Numbered from the stretch's first letter, positions 8,900-17,446 are shown. The stretch: 64,000 nucleotides of DNA from Mucilaginibacter empetricola (GCF_024808665.1 NZ_JANUBZ010000002.1:502017-566016), one strand, 5' to 3'. Notes: generated by a model not told the origin, from the sequence alone. Translations and numbers: made by a program.

Positions 8900-9805
8900 T
8901 TAGGGCTTTTGCCAAAATAACAGGTCATTGTTAGTATGATAGCTGATCACCGTATATTTCTCATACTTTTTAGTTTCGTAAACATCTATAGCTGGTTCTT
9001 GACTTCCATATGGGAGTAATTCCACGTATTCCAGTATTTTGCCGTCCTCCCTTGTCTGTGAATTCCATTCACTGTGCAATGGGCAGATCATGCGATACAA
9101 GTGTTCAGCCATAAACTGGTAAAGATATACTTCTTTTTTGGAGGGCACCTGGTGATAATTGGCGGTTGAGTTCAGCACCAGAGGGCGGCCATCGATTAAA
9201 CGTTCCCTTACTTCGGCAATACTTAGAAAACTACCCTTTTCATCCTTGATATACGCGTTCTCCTGCGGGTCCATATAAATCCATTTGTTCAAAGAATCTA
9301 TATATACAGCGTTAATTACATGCCCGCCATTTGGTACAGGAAAACGACCCGAAAAACAGATCACGCTTCGCGATTTGATACCCATCGACAGGAAGATCTC
9401 ATTCATGGCAATCGACAGCGGATAGCATCCTTGTGCAAATTTAGTTTTCTTATACGTTTCAATGATATTGCTTGCGGTGAGCACCTTTAGCGGGCGAACG
9501 TCTTCGTGCGGAACCTGGTTATGGAACCATTGCAAAAGGCGGATGGCCCTGGTGACTTCATCCTCCTTACCGGCAACAGAATCAAGGTTGTAATTCGTAC
9601 GCAGTTGGGTCAGGTGGGAATCGCTTGCTGCCTGGTAAGTAAATGCCGGGAAATTCTGATCGCTTTTTCGGTTATAGGGTGTGCTTTTTCTCAACACTGT
9701 TATGTAATCAACAGAATCCCGCTGCATGGCTGGTGCATATGAAGCAAATAAAGTCAGGAAACATCCTGTTAAATTAAATACTTTAAATAATGATAGCGTT
9801 TTCAT
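8900..9805 (-). CDS. secreted transglutaminase-like (papain-fold) protein
   Basis: 301 residues with an N-terminal signal segment (1-26). The transglutaminase-like core has a visible catalytic triad: C127 in FAQGCYPLS, H162 in NGGHVINAVY and D179 in WIYMDPQ. The family includes peptidases and amidases, so cross-linking activity is not implied. Likely periplasmic or envelope-attached. It stands as a single gene between hairpins at 8705 and 9836. Confidence 0.75.
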   Translation of the reverse strand: MKTLSLFKVFNLTGCFLTLFASYAPAMQRDSVDYITVLRKSTPYNRKSDQNFPAFTYQAASDSHLTQLRTNYNLDSVAGKEDEVTRAIRLLQWFHNQVPHEDVRPLKVLTASNIIETYKKTKFAQGCYPLSIAMNEIFLSMGIKSRSVICFSGRFPVPNGGHVINAVYIDSLNKWIYMDPQENAYIKDEKGSFLSIAEVRERLIDGRPLVLNSTANYHQVPSKKEVYLYQFMAEHLYRMICPLHSEWNSQTREDGKILEYVELLPYGSQEPAIDVYETKKYEKYTVISYHTNNDLLFWQKP

Positions 9806-9835
9806 GATTAATTAATTTGGTGACTAAATTGATGT

Positions 9836-9866
9836 AATTCCTGACAGCGCGATGCTGTCAGGAATT
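9836..9866 (-). terminator. terminator hairpin after the SDR gene
   Basis: AATTCCTGACAGC (9836-9848) and GCTGTCAGGAATT (9854-9866) form a perfect 13-bp stem with a 5-nt loop. It starts 27 bp beyond the stop of the minus-strand SDR at 9894. Confidence 0.7.
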
Positions 9867-9893
9867 GAAGGATAACCTTTTAGATGATTAATA

Positions 9894-10613
9894 CTAAACC
9901 AATACGGTTCCGCCATCGATCAATAGCGATTGCCCAGTAGCATGATCCTGTTCCATCAGGTAGATAAATCCCCGCGCAATATCTTCTGCTTCAGCAACTC
10001 TTTTCAGTAATACCGAATCACTTACGTATTTGTAAAGCCCTTCACGGTCAGCTTCCGGCATGCTGTCCCAAAGCGGAGTTTTTACCACGCCCGGAACCAC
10101 ACAGTTAACTCTTACCGGAGCCAGTTCCACCGCCATAGCCCGGACAAAACCTTCCATAGCACCACAAATGGCTGAAGCTACTGACCATCCTGCACCAGGA
10201 CGTGCATTGGCAGTACCGCTGGTCAATGAGATCGAGCCGCCTTTATTAAGAAAGGGTACGCCATATTTGACGGCAGCGAAAGGGCCCCAGAAACGTAAAT
10301 TGAAGAAACTGCGTGCCTGGTCTATATCGGTCGCGTTAATAGTGTTCAGGGTAAGATTTTCACCGGCACAATAAACTAGGTGATCAAAATTACCTGTTTT
10401 GCTGAACAGCGCTTCGATGTTTTCTTCTTTGCTCAGGTCAACTGCATATCCTTCAGAACCTGCCGGAAGATCTTTCAGTGCGATATTGATTCTTTCCTGG
10501 TTGCTGGATACAATGATCACTGACACTCCCTTGGCGGCTGCCGCTTTTGCTGTGGCCAGGCCTATGCCTGAACTGCCACCTAAAATGATTACTTTTTTAC
10601 CTTGTAAATTCAT
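9894..10613 (-). CDS. atypical short-chain dehydrogenase/reductase without YxxxK
   Basis: 239 residues with a Rossmann fold. GGSSGIG (12-18) is the dinucleotide-binding motif, YCAGE replaces the usual NNAG, and the C-terminus GQSLLIDGG is typical of classical SDRs. At the catalytic position the usual YxxxK is missing: the stretch reads SGTANARPGAGWSVASAICG, with no Tyr or Lys. The protein may bind NAD(P) without normal SDR catalysis, or use other residues. Single gene; no regulator adjoins it. Confidence 0.8.
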   Translation of the reverse strand: MNLQGKKVIILGGSSGIGLATAKAAAAKGVSVIIVSSNQERINIALKDLPAGSEGYAVDLSKEENIEALFSKTGNFDHLVYCAGENLTLNTINATDIDQARSFFNLRFWGPFAAVKYGVPFLNKGGSISLTSGTANARPGAGWSVASAICGAMEGFVRAMAVELAPVRVNCVVPGVVKTPLWDSMPEADREGLYKYVSDSVLLKRVAEAEDIARGFIYLMEQDHATGQSLLIDGGTVLV

Positions 10614-10775
10614 GATCTTTTATTTTTAATTAAATTATTTTTTGTTTCTTTTTAATTACAATACAAAGATATGGAGGGTGTAAAAAGGCAATTTGCGTTT
10701 ATCAAAGCGTTAATTGCGAAAATCAAACCGTTCCCAAGCGGAAGACTATTTTCTTAAAATAATTGGTGTAATTGC

Positions 10776-11351
10776 CTACATACTTTTTAAAGCCGAATTA
10801 ATGGCCACCTGAAGATTTTCATTAATGTCCGGTCCACCGATTTGAACAAAAGAAATGATCCCCCTGGCATCGATCACGATAGAGGTAGGATAGGCATTTA
10901 AGTGATATTTTCGATGCACTGGAGCTGCATCGGGGAGCATAACATAATTGAATTGATGATTTTGTAAAAATGCATTAACAGCGCTTTTACTGTCCAGCGA
11001 CAGCGCAAGGAATACTACCTTTTTAGGATCATACTTTTTTTTAATACTGTTTAATACCGGCATTTCGTTAACACAGGGCTTACAGGCAATAAACCAAAAA
11101 TTCAGTACTACTATTTTGCCCTTTAGATTCTTTAAGGAATAATTTTTACCATCAAGGCCTGTCAGTTCAAATCCGGGTGCCGGTTTATTTAATAACTCGC
11201 TGTCATCCTGATCTGTTTTTCTTGCCATGAAACGGTGGGATGCCGAATGAGGTTTTAGTTCGATAGATGGCTTAACCACAGTCGCTCCCGATGTATTTAC
11301 AGTAGCGATTATCATAATGCAGATCTGTGTTATTAGGAAATACTTTTTCAT
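10776..11351 (-). CDS. TlpA-family exported thioredoxin
   Basis: 191 residues. Signal segment (about 1-23), then a thioredoxin fold from about 55 (NKPAPGFELTGLDGK) with active site CKPC (C90, C93) in FWFIACKPCVNEMP and a YPTSIVID cis-Pro loop. Divergent from the paralogue at 11574, the two sharing a 222-bp region that carries one triple-box promoter for each. Role as for 8069: a periplasmic thiol oxidoreductase, probably fed by DsbD. Confidence 0.88.
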   Translation of the reverse strand: MKKYFLITQICIMIIATVNTSGATVVKPSIELKPHSASHRFMARKTDQDDSELLNKPAPGFELTGLDGKNYSLKNLKGKIVVLNFWFIACKPCVNEMPVLNSIKKKYDPKKVVFLALSLDSKSAVNAFLQNHQFNYVMLPDAAPVHRKYHLNAYPTSIVIDARGIISFVQIGGPDINENLQVAINSALKSM

Positions 11352-11380
11352 TTTTTATTTGTTTAGATATTAATAAGGCC

Positions 11381-11446
11381 GCAAATTTAATTCTGCTGTA
11401 TTGGAAGAGTGTTAATGTTCGGACTTTTAGTGTTAAATAGTGTTAA
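11381..11446 (-). promoter_or_regulatory. TTAACA triple-box promoter of the TlpA gene at 10776
   Basis: On the minus strand TTAACA at 11446-11441, 11436-11431 and 11415-11410 (spacings 10 and 21). After 19 nt comes TTAAATTTGC at 11390-11381, a TAnnTTTG -7 match. All three boxes are followed by CT. Confidence 0.77.
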
Positions 11447-11474
11447 TGGAATCACTGTTGTTTCAAATAAACAA

Positions 11475-11540
11475 TTAACATTCGTTAACACTAATTCCTG
11501 TGCTTTTAACAAACCTGGGGATTATTGCACAGTAGTTTTG
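11475..11540 (+). promoter_or_regulatory. TTAACA triple-box promoter of the TlpA-HK-RR operon
   Basis: TTAACA at 11475-11480, 11485-11490 and 11506-11511 (spacings 10 and 21), then 21 nt to TAGTTTTG at 11533-11540. In the other three promoters the TA of the -7 box comes 20 nt after the third TTAACA, so this one is one base longer. It drives the second kinase/regulator pair, so that system would regulate its own operon. Confidence 0.73.
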
Positions 11541-11573
11541 TGCAATTAAATATGTACAATAATTAAAAATCAA

Positions 11574-12269
11574 ATGAAAACTTATTTATTTATTGCTGTC
11601 TTAAGCATATGCTCTATGGTTATTAAGGCACAAACAAAACCCGGTTCAACCCAAACGCCTACTTATATGATGCCCGACGGCACTTTTATCTCAAAAGATA
11701 AAATTGATAGTGTAAGCAAAGCGTGGAATGGCGCATTAACGCTGGAGTATGAAGAAAAAGATAAAGCACAAGGCATATTGCACCTCGTGAAACTGAGTGA
11801 CGCTGTAATGAAGCAGATAGCTGATCAAAACGCCAAAGCTGATTCAGTAGTAAAAGCGATGGTTAATAAGCCTGCCCCAGACTTTAATTTGACCGATATT
11901 CACGGGAAAAAATGGTCATTACTTGAGCTAAGAGGCAAAGTTGTAGTACTCAATTTTTGGTACACATCTTGCCCGCCCTGTTTGGAAGAAATGCCGGACC
12001 TGAATGAAATTACTAAATTGTATAAGCCAGATCAAGTCGTTTTCCTGGCATTAACTTTCAATGATGCCAGCAAGGTGCAGACATTCCTTAAAACACATGA
12101 ATTTGCCTATAATATACTTCCCAACTCCAAAACAGTTGATCAGCAATATAAAGTTAGCGGATGGCCAACCAGTCTGGTAATTAACAAAGAAGGAATTATT
12201 AAATTCGCTATCAATATAAGTTCTGATATTAAGCATGATCTGCCTGCGGCCATTGATGCAAACTTATAA
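11574..12269 (+). CDS. TlpA-family thioredoxin with N-terminal extension
   Basis: 231 residues. Signal peptide (about 1-20, ending KAQ), a unique region of about 75 residues rich in charge, then a thioredoxin fold from about 97 (NKPAPDFNLTDIHGK) with active site CPPC (C133, C136) in FWYTSCPPCLEEMP and a WPTSLVIN cis-Pro loop. The following kinase starts 52 bp downstream, making a TlpA-HK-RR operon. A thioredoxin encoded with its sensor kinase suggests either a target or an input of the system. Confidence 0.88.
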   Translation: MKTYLFIAVLSICSMVIKAQTKPGSTQTPTYMMPDGTFISKDKIDSVSKAWNGALTLEYEEKDKAQGILHLVKLSDAVMKQIADQNAKADSVVKAMVNKPAPDFNLTDIHGKKWSLLELRGKVVVLNFWYTSCPPCLEEMPDLNEITKLYKPDQVVFLALTFNDASKVQTFLKTHEFAYNILPNSKTVDQQYKVSGWPTSLVINKEGIIKFAINISSDIKHDLPAAIDANL

Positions 12270-12321
12270 GCACTAAATAAGTAAATTACATTTATACAGT
12301 TGAATATATAATGGCACCGGC

Positions 12322-13686
12322 ATGAAAAAGAGAGTTACCTTTTTGCTTTTTATAGCAGCACTTACTGTCGGTGGCATCATTCTGTTCCAGTGTTATTGGG
12401 TATACAATACCTATAAAACCGGAGAGCTAAGTCTTAGCAAGCAATTAGCTGATGCGCTGCAAAAAAGCATTGACAATTACCATGTAGGGCAAAGCGAGCT
12501 TCCACTTTCATTAAAGGCCACCTCGCCTTTTTTATCAGTGTTGAATGTAGTCGAGAAAGATACATCGCTGCATTTAAAGGTAATATACAGCGACGTCAAA
12601 CACTCGCCATACACTGCAAAAATAGAGCAGGTCCCGATAAATCCGGTTAATTTATACCACCTGAAAGTGATGCTGGCTGAAACCCAGTTCATGTCGGCTA
12701 CATTAATGAACGCTGTAAAAATGGATACGCTGAAAGCAATATTTAAAGGTGAACTAAAAAGAAGCAACATTGATTTGCCTTTTGATCTTTTGCTATTAAA
12801 AAACCAGCGCAGCCTCCCGCTGGGAAAAATAACAGCCTATCTAAACTATTCGAAAGAAAGCCCTATTGTAGAAGCCGTTTTTATCAACAAAGGCCGGGTT
12901 CTTCTCGCGCAGAATATAATACCCGCCATTATTTCCCTTATTTTGATCTTGTTTTCTGCAGGTAGCCTGTGCTATATGTGGATTATCATCCGGCGGCAAA
13001 TGCAGCTGGATGATATTAAAAATGATTTCATAAGTAATGTAACACATGAACTCCGGACTCCGATCTCCATTTTGAAATCCACACATGAGGCTCTATATAG
13101 ATACGGGGGGATTGCAGAACTTGAAAAAGCAAATCGATACCTAAAAATTAATACGGAAATCCTGGACAAACTGGATCACAATGTAGACCGTATTTTGGAT
13201 ATTACCAGGTATGAAAGTGGTGATAAACTGGCTAAGCCGGGTTTTATAAATATCAATGAATTAATTAATGCAGTTATTGAAAGGTTTACCTTGGATGCAG
13301 CTTATAATATGGAATTTTCAAACCCTGGTGGTTTGGAGGATATTTTTACTGACACTTATATTATGGACACTATCATATCCAATTTGATAGATAACGCTAT
13401 TAAATATGGAGGTGAAAATGTCAGGGTTAAAGTCACAATCAACCCTTTTGGAAAAGGTTGGCAATTAATTATCAGTGACAACGGCCCTGGTATCGACGAT
13501 AAGTATTTACCGTTTATCTTTGATAAGTTTTACAGGGTGCCGTCCGGTAATTTGCACGAAGTTAAGGGCTATGGACTTGGCTTAAGTTACGTTAAACAGT
13601 TGGTAGCCAGTTTACAAGGTGCTATTTCTGTTAAGAGTAAATTAAATATAGGAACTACTTTTACCATTCAATTCTCCCAAAAATGA
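12322..13686 (+). CDS. sensor histidine kinase (system 2)
   Basis: 454 residues, paralogous to 6532-7893 along its length. TM1 about 5-28, periplasmic region about 30-195, TM2 about 197-222. H242 lies in SNVTHELRTPISIL. The ATPase boxes are NLIDNAIKYG, DNGPGID, FDKFYRVPSG and GYGLGLSYV. Overlaps the regulator gene by 4 bp (ATGA). The periplasmic region again fits no named sensor domain. Confidence 0.92.
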   Translation: MKKRVTFLLFIAALTVGGIILFQCYWVYNTYKTGELSLSKQLADALQKSIDNYHVGQSELPLSLKATSPFLSVLNVVEKDTSLHLKVIYSDVKHSPYTAKIEQVPINPVNLYHLKVMLAETQFMSATLMNAVKMDTLKAIFKGELKRSNIDLPFDLLLLKNQRSLPLGKITAYLNYSKESPIVEAVFINKGRVLLAQNIIPAIISLILILFSAGSLCYMWIIIRRQMQLDDIKNDFISNVTHELRTPISILKSTHEALYRYGGIAELEKANRYLKINTEILDKLDHNVDRILDITRYESGDKLAKPGFININELINAVIERFTLDAAYNMEFSNPGGLEDIFTDTYIMDTIISNLIDNAIKYGGENVRVKVTINPFGKGWQLIISDNGPGIDDKYLPFIFDKFYRVPSGNLHEVKGYGLGLSYVKQLVASLQGAISVKSKLNIGTTFTIQFSQK

Positions 13687-14393
13687 ATAAGATAAAGGTG
13701 CTGTTAGTAGAGGATGAAGCTGTTTTAGCGGCTGTTGTTAAGGAAACTTTAGATGCAAGAGGATTTGAATTGACCATAGCTGCAAACGGCGTGGAGGGTT
13801 GGAGCTTGTTTAACAATAATAAGCCTGATGTATGCGTGGTAGATGTTATGATGCCGCGTAAGGATGGATATTCTCTGGTGGAAGACATTCGCAGAGTGGA
13901 TCAGTTAGTTCCCATTATTTTTCTTACTGCCAAAACGCAAACAGCAGATGTCATAAAAGGGTTTGAAATCGGCGCAGATGATTATATGAAAAAGCCCTTC
14001 AGCATGGAGGAATTAATATTGAGATTGAAAAGCCTGAATCGTAGAAGTGGTTTTCAGTTACCCGTTGATCGATCTTCTTTGCCATGCATCGTAAATAAGG
14101 TGGGGCATTTTAAATTTGATTATAACCAACTGGAACTGGTAGACGATGAAAAAGCTGTCAGCCTTTCACAGCGGGAGGCCGATCTGCTTCAATTATTGCT
14201 CGATTATAAAAACAATCTGCTGGATCGCAAAACGGCATTGCTGACAATATGGGGAGATGATAGCCCTTTTAATGCGCGCAGCATGGATGTTTATATTACC
14301 AGGCTTCGCAAGTATTTACTGAGTGATAACTCCGTACAGATCCTCAACATCCGTGGCTTTGGTTACAAGTTGATTGACCAATCATTAGTATGA
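13683..14393 (+). CDS. OmpR-family response regulator (system 2)
   Basis: 236 residues. Receiver with VEDEA (9-13), D54 in CVVDVMMP and K in MKKPFS; winged helix in the C-terminal ~100 residues (LSQREADLLQLLLDYKNN, RSMDVYITRLRKYL, GFGYKLI). Its recognition-helix region is nearly the same as that of 5844-6539, so both regulators may bind the same sites. Last gene of the operon starting at 11574. Confidence 0.92.
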   Translation: MNKIKVLLVEDEAVLAAVVKETLDARGFELTIAANGVEGWSLFNNNKPDVCVVDVMMPRKDGYSLVEDIRRVDQLVPIIFLTAKTQTADVIKGFEIGADDYMKKPFSMEELILRLKSLNRRSGFQLPVDRSSLPCIVNKVGHFKFDYNQLELVDDEKAVSLSQREADLLQLLLDYKNNLLDRKTALLTIWGDDSPFNARSMDVYITRLRKYLLSDNSVQILNIRGFGYKLIDQSLV

Positions 14394-14547
14394 CTGAAGT
14401 TTTGATGAATAGATTCCATTTTACAGCTTTCAGGTTATTTAAGCAACAGTTATCAGAAATGGAACACTTTCCTAATGTTGCAAGGATGATGAAGAAAGAT
14501 TATTAAAGGATATGGATATCGTACATCCAGTAACAATGGAATATGAT

Positions 14548-14615
14548 AATGCCATCGGATGTAAGCGCGGCGTTTTCGCAATAAAACGACCATTTCTTTT
14601 ACCTCCGATGGCATT
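14548..14615 (+). terminator. long hairpin after the TlpA-HK-RR operon
   Basis: AATGCCATCGGA (14548-14559) pairs with TCCGATGGCATT (14604-14615) across a 44-nt loop; AGATTTTTT follows. Probable terminator. The stretch 14394-14547 shows no credible gene. Confidence 0.5.
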
Positions 14616-14649
14616 AGATTTTTTGAATCAAAAATAACTTAACTTCCGG

Positions 14650-14924
14650 CTATAGGCCGTCCCATACATATGGTTCTTTGACAAGCGGTTTACGTGGTAA
14701 TAACGCAGGCCTTATGCTACTCTAATATACGAAGTATGCAACAATTATCGCAGCCTGCTTTAGATCATCAATTTGAAGATGCTCATAGTTATCCATATTA
14801 CTGTGATGCGTCCGTGTTTCATAATCAATAGGATCTTGTATAAATTCAAAGCCCGGAATGCCTGCCCAATCGAAAGACAAATGATCGGTGGAGCCTGTGT
14901 TTTTCAGGGTTACCGTAACGAGCC
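14650..14924 (-). pseudogene. M28-family peptidase remnant (C-terminus only)
   Basis: The frame encodes the C-terminal signature of M28 aminopeptidases: [36 protein letters not shown] and [17 protein letters not shown] then interrupts it (14722-14724), and the frame continues to LLPRKPLVKEPYVWDGL and a TAG at 14650-14652. LPRKPL is the usual family end, so the first stop is a nonsense mutation. The N-terminal several hundred residues are missing, and the coding remnant begins directly at a promoter -7 region (14925-14933), as if a deletion had fused the two. Confidence 0.8.
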
Positions 14925-14989
14925 GCAAATTAATTACATAAATACTAGTGGAGTGATGACGCCTTGAAGTTAGTGTTAACAATTGTTAA
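14925..14989 (-). promoter_or_regulatory. degenerate TTAACA-box promoter fused to the M28 remnant
   Basis: On the minus strand TTAACA at 14989-14984 and 14979-14974 (spacing 10). The third box, expected 21 bp on, reads CATCAC; after a further 19 nt comes TTAATTTGC (14933-14925), one T short of the intact promoters. The spacing matches the four intact copies exactly. Confidence 0.55.
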
Positions 14990-15040
14990 AGGAATTGCTG
15001 AAATACATAAGAAAGTCACATACAGTAACAATTCTTTAAA

Positions 15041-15427
15041 TTATTTAGTTTTAAGTCGACCACTTATGTTTTTAGCGGTTTTATCAAAGATTTCTACCTT
15101 TTCTGGCGAATACTTATTGGCCCACGCTTCCAACACTTCAAACACCGGTTCCAGGGCCCTGCCTTTTTTCGAAATGCTATAAGATACTTCCGGTGGAAAG
15201 CCCGACTTTTGATCTCTTATAATCAATTCATCGTTTTCCAGTTGTTTAAGTTGTTCCAGTAGAACCTTCTTGGCCACTCTGGGAATAATGCGCCATAGCT
15301 CCGTAAAGCGAATTTCTGAGTGATGGAAAAGATTATACAGGATAATGGGTTTCCATTTCCCGTTAAGTATTGTAAGGGCTACATTCAGGCCGCAATGTTT
15401 ATATTCTTTGTTGTCCATGGTTACCAA
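15041..15427 (-). CDS. HxlR-family transcriptional regulator
   Basis: 128 residues; likely start ATG at 15427 or 15418. A winged-helix HxlR protein: CGLNVALTILNGKWKPIILYNL is the family signature, then RFTELWRIIPRVAKKVLLEQLKQLE as helix 2-3 and a VSYSISKKGRALEPV wing. Members sense quinones and other electrophiles or aldehydes. Divergent from the metallo-beta-lactamase-fold gene at 15512, its probable target. Confidence 0.9.
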   Translation of the reverse strand: MVTMDNKEYKHCGLNVALTILNGKWKPIILYNLFHHSEIRFTELWRIIPRVAKKVLLEQLKQLENDELIIRDQKSGFPPEVSYSISKKGRALEPVFEVLEAWANKYSPEKVEIFDKTAKNISGRLKTK

Positions 15428-15429
15428 AT

Positions 15430-15444
15430 GGTGAACAGTTTACC
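15430..15444. promoter_or_regulatory. putative HxlR operator
   Basis: GGTGAACAGTTTACC is a 15-bp imperfect palindrome (GGT-AAC/GTT-ACC arms) just upstream of the HxlR start and 68 bp before the divergent gene. It resembles the GGTAACCGGTTACC palindrome next to the HxlR gene at 61026. Confidence 0.4.
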
Positions 15445-15511
15445 TAAAGGTGAATTTCTTGGTTGCGCTGATGAAACCAGTCATCTTTGCAGGCATCAAA
15501 TTTAAAATTTT

Positions 15512-16270
15512 ATGAATATACAATTATTGCGTAATGCAACTTTAGTTTTAACTATCGATGGCAAAACCTTGTTAGTAGACCCTATGCTGGCCCCCAAAGA
15601 TAGCTACGATGTATTTCCTTTCAGCAACAACGAATTGAGAAATCCTTTAGTTGACTTGCCTTTATATAATGAACAATTGCATGCATTAATTGCAAAGGTT
15701 GAAGCAGTGTTGTTAACACATTTGCATATTGACCATTGGGATCTTGTTGCTCAACAAATGTTGCCAAAAGACATTATGATATTATGCCAGCCCGTGGACG
15801 CTCATACAATTAGTGCCTCGGGCTTTACAAATGTCATACCTGTCGCTGATGAGCTTATTTGGAATGGTGCACTGATTAGTCGTGTTAACTGTAAACATGG
15901 AGTTGGCGCAATTACTGATCTCACAGGTGTAGTTTCAGGTTATGTCATCTCAACAAAAGAAGAGCGATTGTATATTGCTGGTGATACCGTATGGTATGAA
16001 GATGTGGAGCAAACTTTGGATAGATTTAGGCCAACGCATATTATTTTAAATGGTGGTGCCGCCAGATTCGTAATTGGTGATCCTATCATCATGAATATCG
16101 CAGACATTATTAAAGTGTGCAAGCATGCTCCTTTAGCAAATATTTACGTGGTGCATCTGGAATCGGTTAATTCAGTTACAGAAAATCGTATTGATATTTC
16201 TAATGCCGTTTCAGCACATAATCTTTCCCATCGTTGCCATGTTCCTGCTGATGGTGATTTACTTTTTTAA
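15512..16270 (+). CDS. metallo-beta-lactamase-fold hydrolase (UlaG-like)
   Basis: 252 residues. Metal-binding motif THLHIDHWD (H70, H72, D74, H75) and a later IAGDTVWYEDVE, which supplies the bridging Asp. The short N-terminus and LVDPMLAP are typical of the MBL-fold branch that includes UlaG-like lactonases. It is cytoplasmic, with no signal peptide. Substrate unknown. The divergent HxlR gene suggests induction by a reactive metabolite. Confidence 0.82.
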   Translation: MNIQLLRNATLVLTIDGKTLLVDPMLAPKDSYDVFPFSNNELRNPLVDLPLYNEQLHALIAKVEAVLLTHLHIDHWDLVAQQMLPKDIMILCQPVDAHTISASGFTNVIPVADELIWNGALISRVNCKHGVGAITDLTGVVSGYVISTKEERLYIAGDTVWYEDVEQTLDRFRPTHIILNGGAARFVIGDPIIMNIADIIKVCKHAPLANIYVVHLESVNSVTENRIDISNAVSAHNLSHRCHVPADGDLLF

Positions 16271-16362
16271 GATTACTTCAGCAATTTCGGTGCTTGCCAT
16301 TAGGATAATCCATAATGAAAACTATCTCACTAAACGTTGAGCTTCCACACGAAGTAGAATGA

Positions 16363-16713
16363 AAAGGATGCTATTACTACCATTGTGTCTCTTCGTGTGG
16401 TACAAGATATAAAGCAGAAGAGATCAATGATAGATTCATTAGCGAGTTAAAGCGATTTGTGCAAAGGCCAGGAGTGTCTGAATTATATAAGATAATTGTT
16501 AAGGATGTTTATACTCAACAAAATGGCTCGCAATCAAATGGCAGGAAAGATTTATTAACTTAAATACAAACTGAGAACGACCGCCTTTCAAATGCACGGA
16601 GTCTGTTATTGGATGATGTAATTGACAGCGGAGATTACAAAACTATTAAAGCGAAACGTGAGAAAAAGTTAATGATGCTTGAAGTGAAACTAACGAGCTT
16701 TAATACATCTTGA
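16363..16713 (+). pseudogene. serine recombinase remnant (C-terminal part)
   Basis: The frame encodes the zinc-ribbon and coiled-coil tail of Bacteroidota large serine recombinases: KGCYYYHC, SSCGTRYKAEEIN, FVQRPGVSELYKIIV, LSNARSLLLDDVIDSGDYKT and LEVKLTSF. An in-frame TAA (16561-16563) breaks it, and the catalytic resolvase domain is missing upstream. It is dead mobile DNA, probably left from an integrated element. Confidence 0.75.
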
Positions 16714-16897
16714 GTTCATTCAGGACGGTGGATATGAAAATTTCAGGTTTTGGCATGCTGAAGGATGGAATTGGGTAAAAAAGAATCAGCTTGCAGCCCC
16801 ACTTTATTGGTACAAAGTCAATGGTAACTGGCATTTAAGTGGAATTCTCATTATGATAATTTGCTGGAAGCGGAGGAAGGGGCGGATACCCCTGTGA
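16712..16897 (+). pseudogene. EgtB/FGE-sulfatase-type gene fragment
   Basis: The frame gives EFIQDGGYENFRFWHAEGWNW, then KKNQLAAPLYWYKVNGNW. This resembles the start of the formylglycine-generating-enzyme fold in EgtB-like iron enzymes, where a [F/L]xxDGGY...WL..GW..... APLYW pattern recurs. It then runs into unrelated sequence and a stop at 16895. No start or catalytic part survives. Together with the recombinase remnant it fills the gap 16271-17174; the rest of that gap shows nothing I can name. Confidence 0.5.
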
Positions 16898-17174
16898 CTT
16901 GGTCTTGCCACGTTGGGATTGGCCACCGTTGTGAAAGCAGCTGCCTGGATGGAAAAGTCAAATACGATCCTGCACCATTTGATAACCCGGCTAATGGAAA
17001 TATCTTGTTATGCTGTGCAAAGCGCTCACTGATATTCAGCTGGAACTATGAAAAAACACCTTATCTATATCTCATTTTTAAGTTCAAATATTTATAAGCT
17101 GACCTAACTACAAAATTGTATCAATCAAAAAGGAAACGACTGGTACTGTTTAAATCCTATCCTTATAACAAAAT

Positions 17175-17369
17175 ATGAAAGACAAAGAGGCAACTAAAAG
17201 AAAATTGATCGATGCCGTTGGAATAATTATTAAACGAGATGGCTTTTCGGCTTTAAAGATTAGCACTATTGCAAAAGTTGCGGAAGTAGATAGAAAATTA
17301 ATTTACAGATATTTTGGGGGGCTTAATCATTTGATAGAAGCCTACATTATATCATTTAATCCATTTTAA
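17175..17369 (+). pseudogene. truncated TetR/AcrR regulator (HTH only)
   Basis: 64 residues. The TetR DNA-binding domain is whole: ATKRKLIDAVGIIIKRDGFS, then STIAKVAEVDRKLIYRYFGG, the family HTH. The frame stops after EAYIISFNPF, so the ligand and dimer domain (about 120 residues) is lost. Without dimerisation it is unlikely to work. Confidence 0.65.
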
Positions 17370-17446
17370 ATAAACTCCTTGTTGACTTCAACCAAAATGG
17401 CAATATTTACTAATTATCAATTCCTGCAATTATTAACAAACCTTAC

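Noticed and set aside
8691..8915. 74-codon minus-strand ORF between the TlpA and transglutaminase-like genes
   Set aside because: It overlaps a probable terminator hairpin and the end of the neighbouring gene, has no recognisable motif and looks like chance.
14401..14506. Short plus-strand ORF (MNRFHFTAFRLFKQQLSEME...)
   Set aside because: Only 34 codons, no clear homology; possibly the tail of a lost gene but not supportable.
16861..17097. 78-codon plus-strand ORF in the decayed region
   Set aside because: No start context and no family; it lies in another frame across the end of the EgtB-like fragment.
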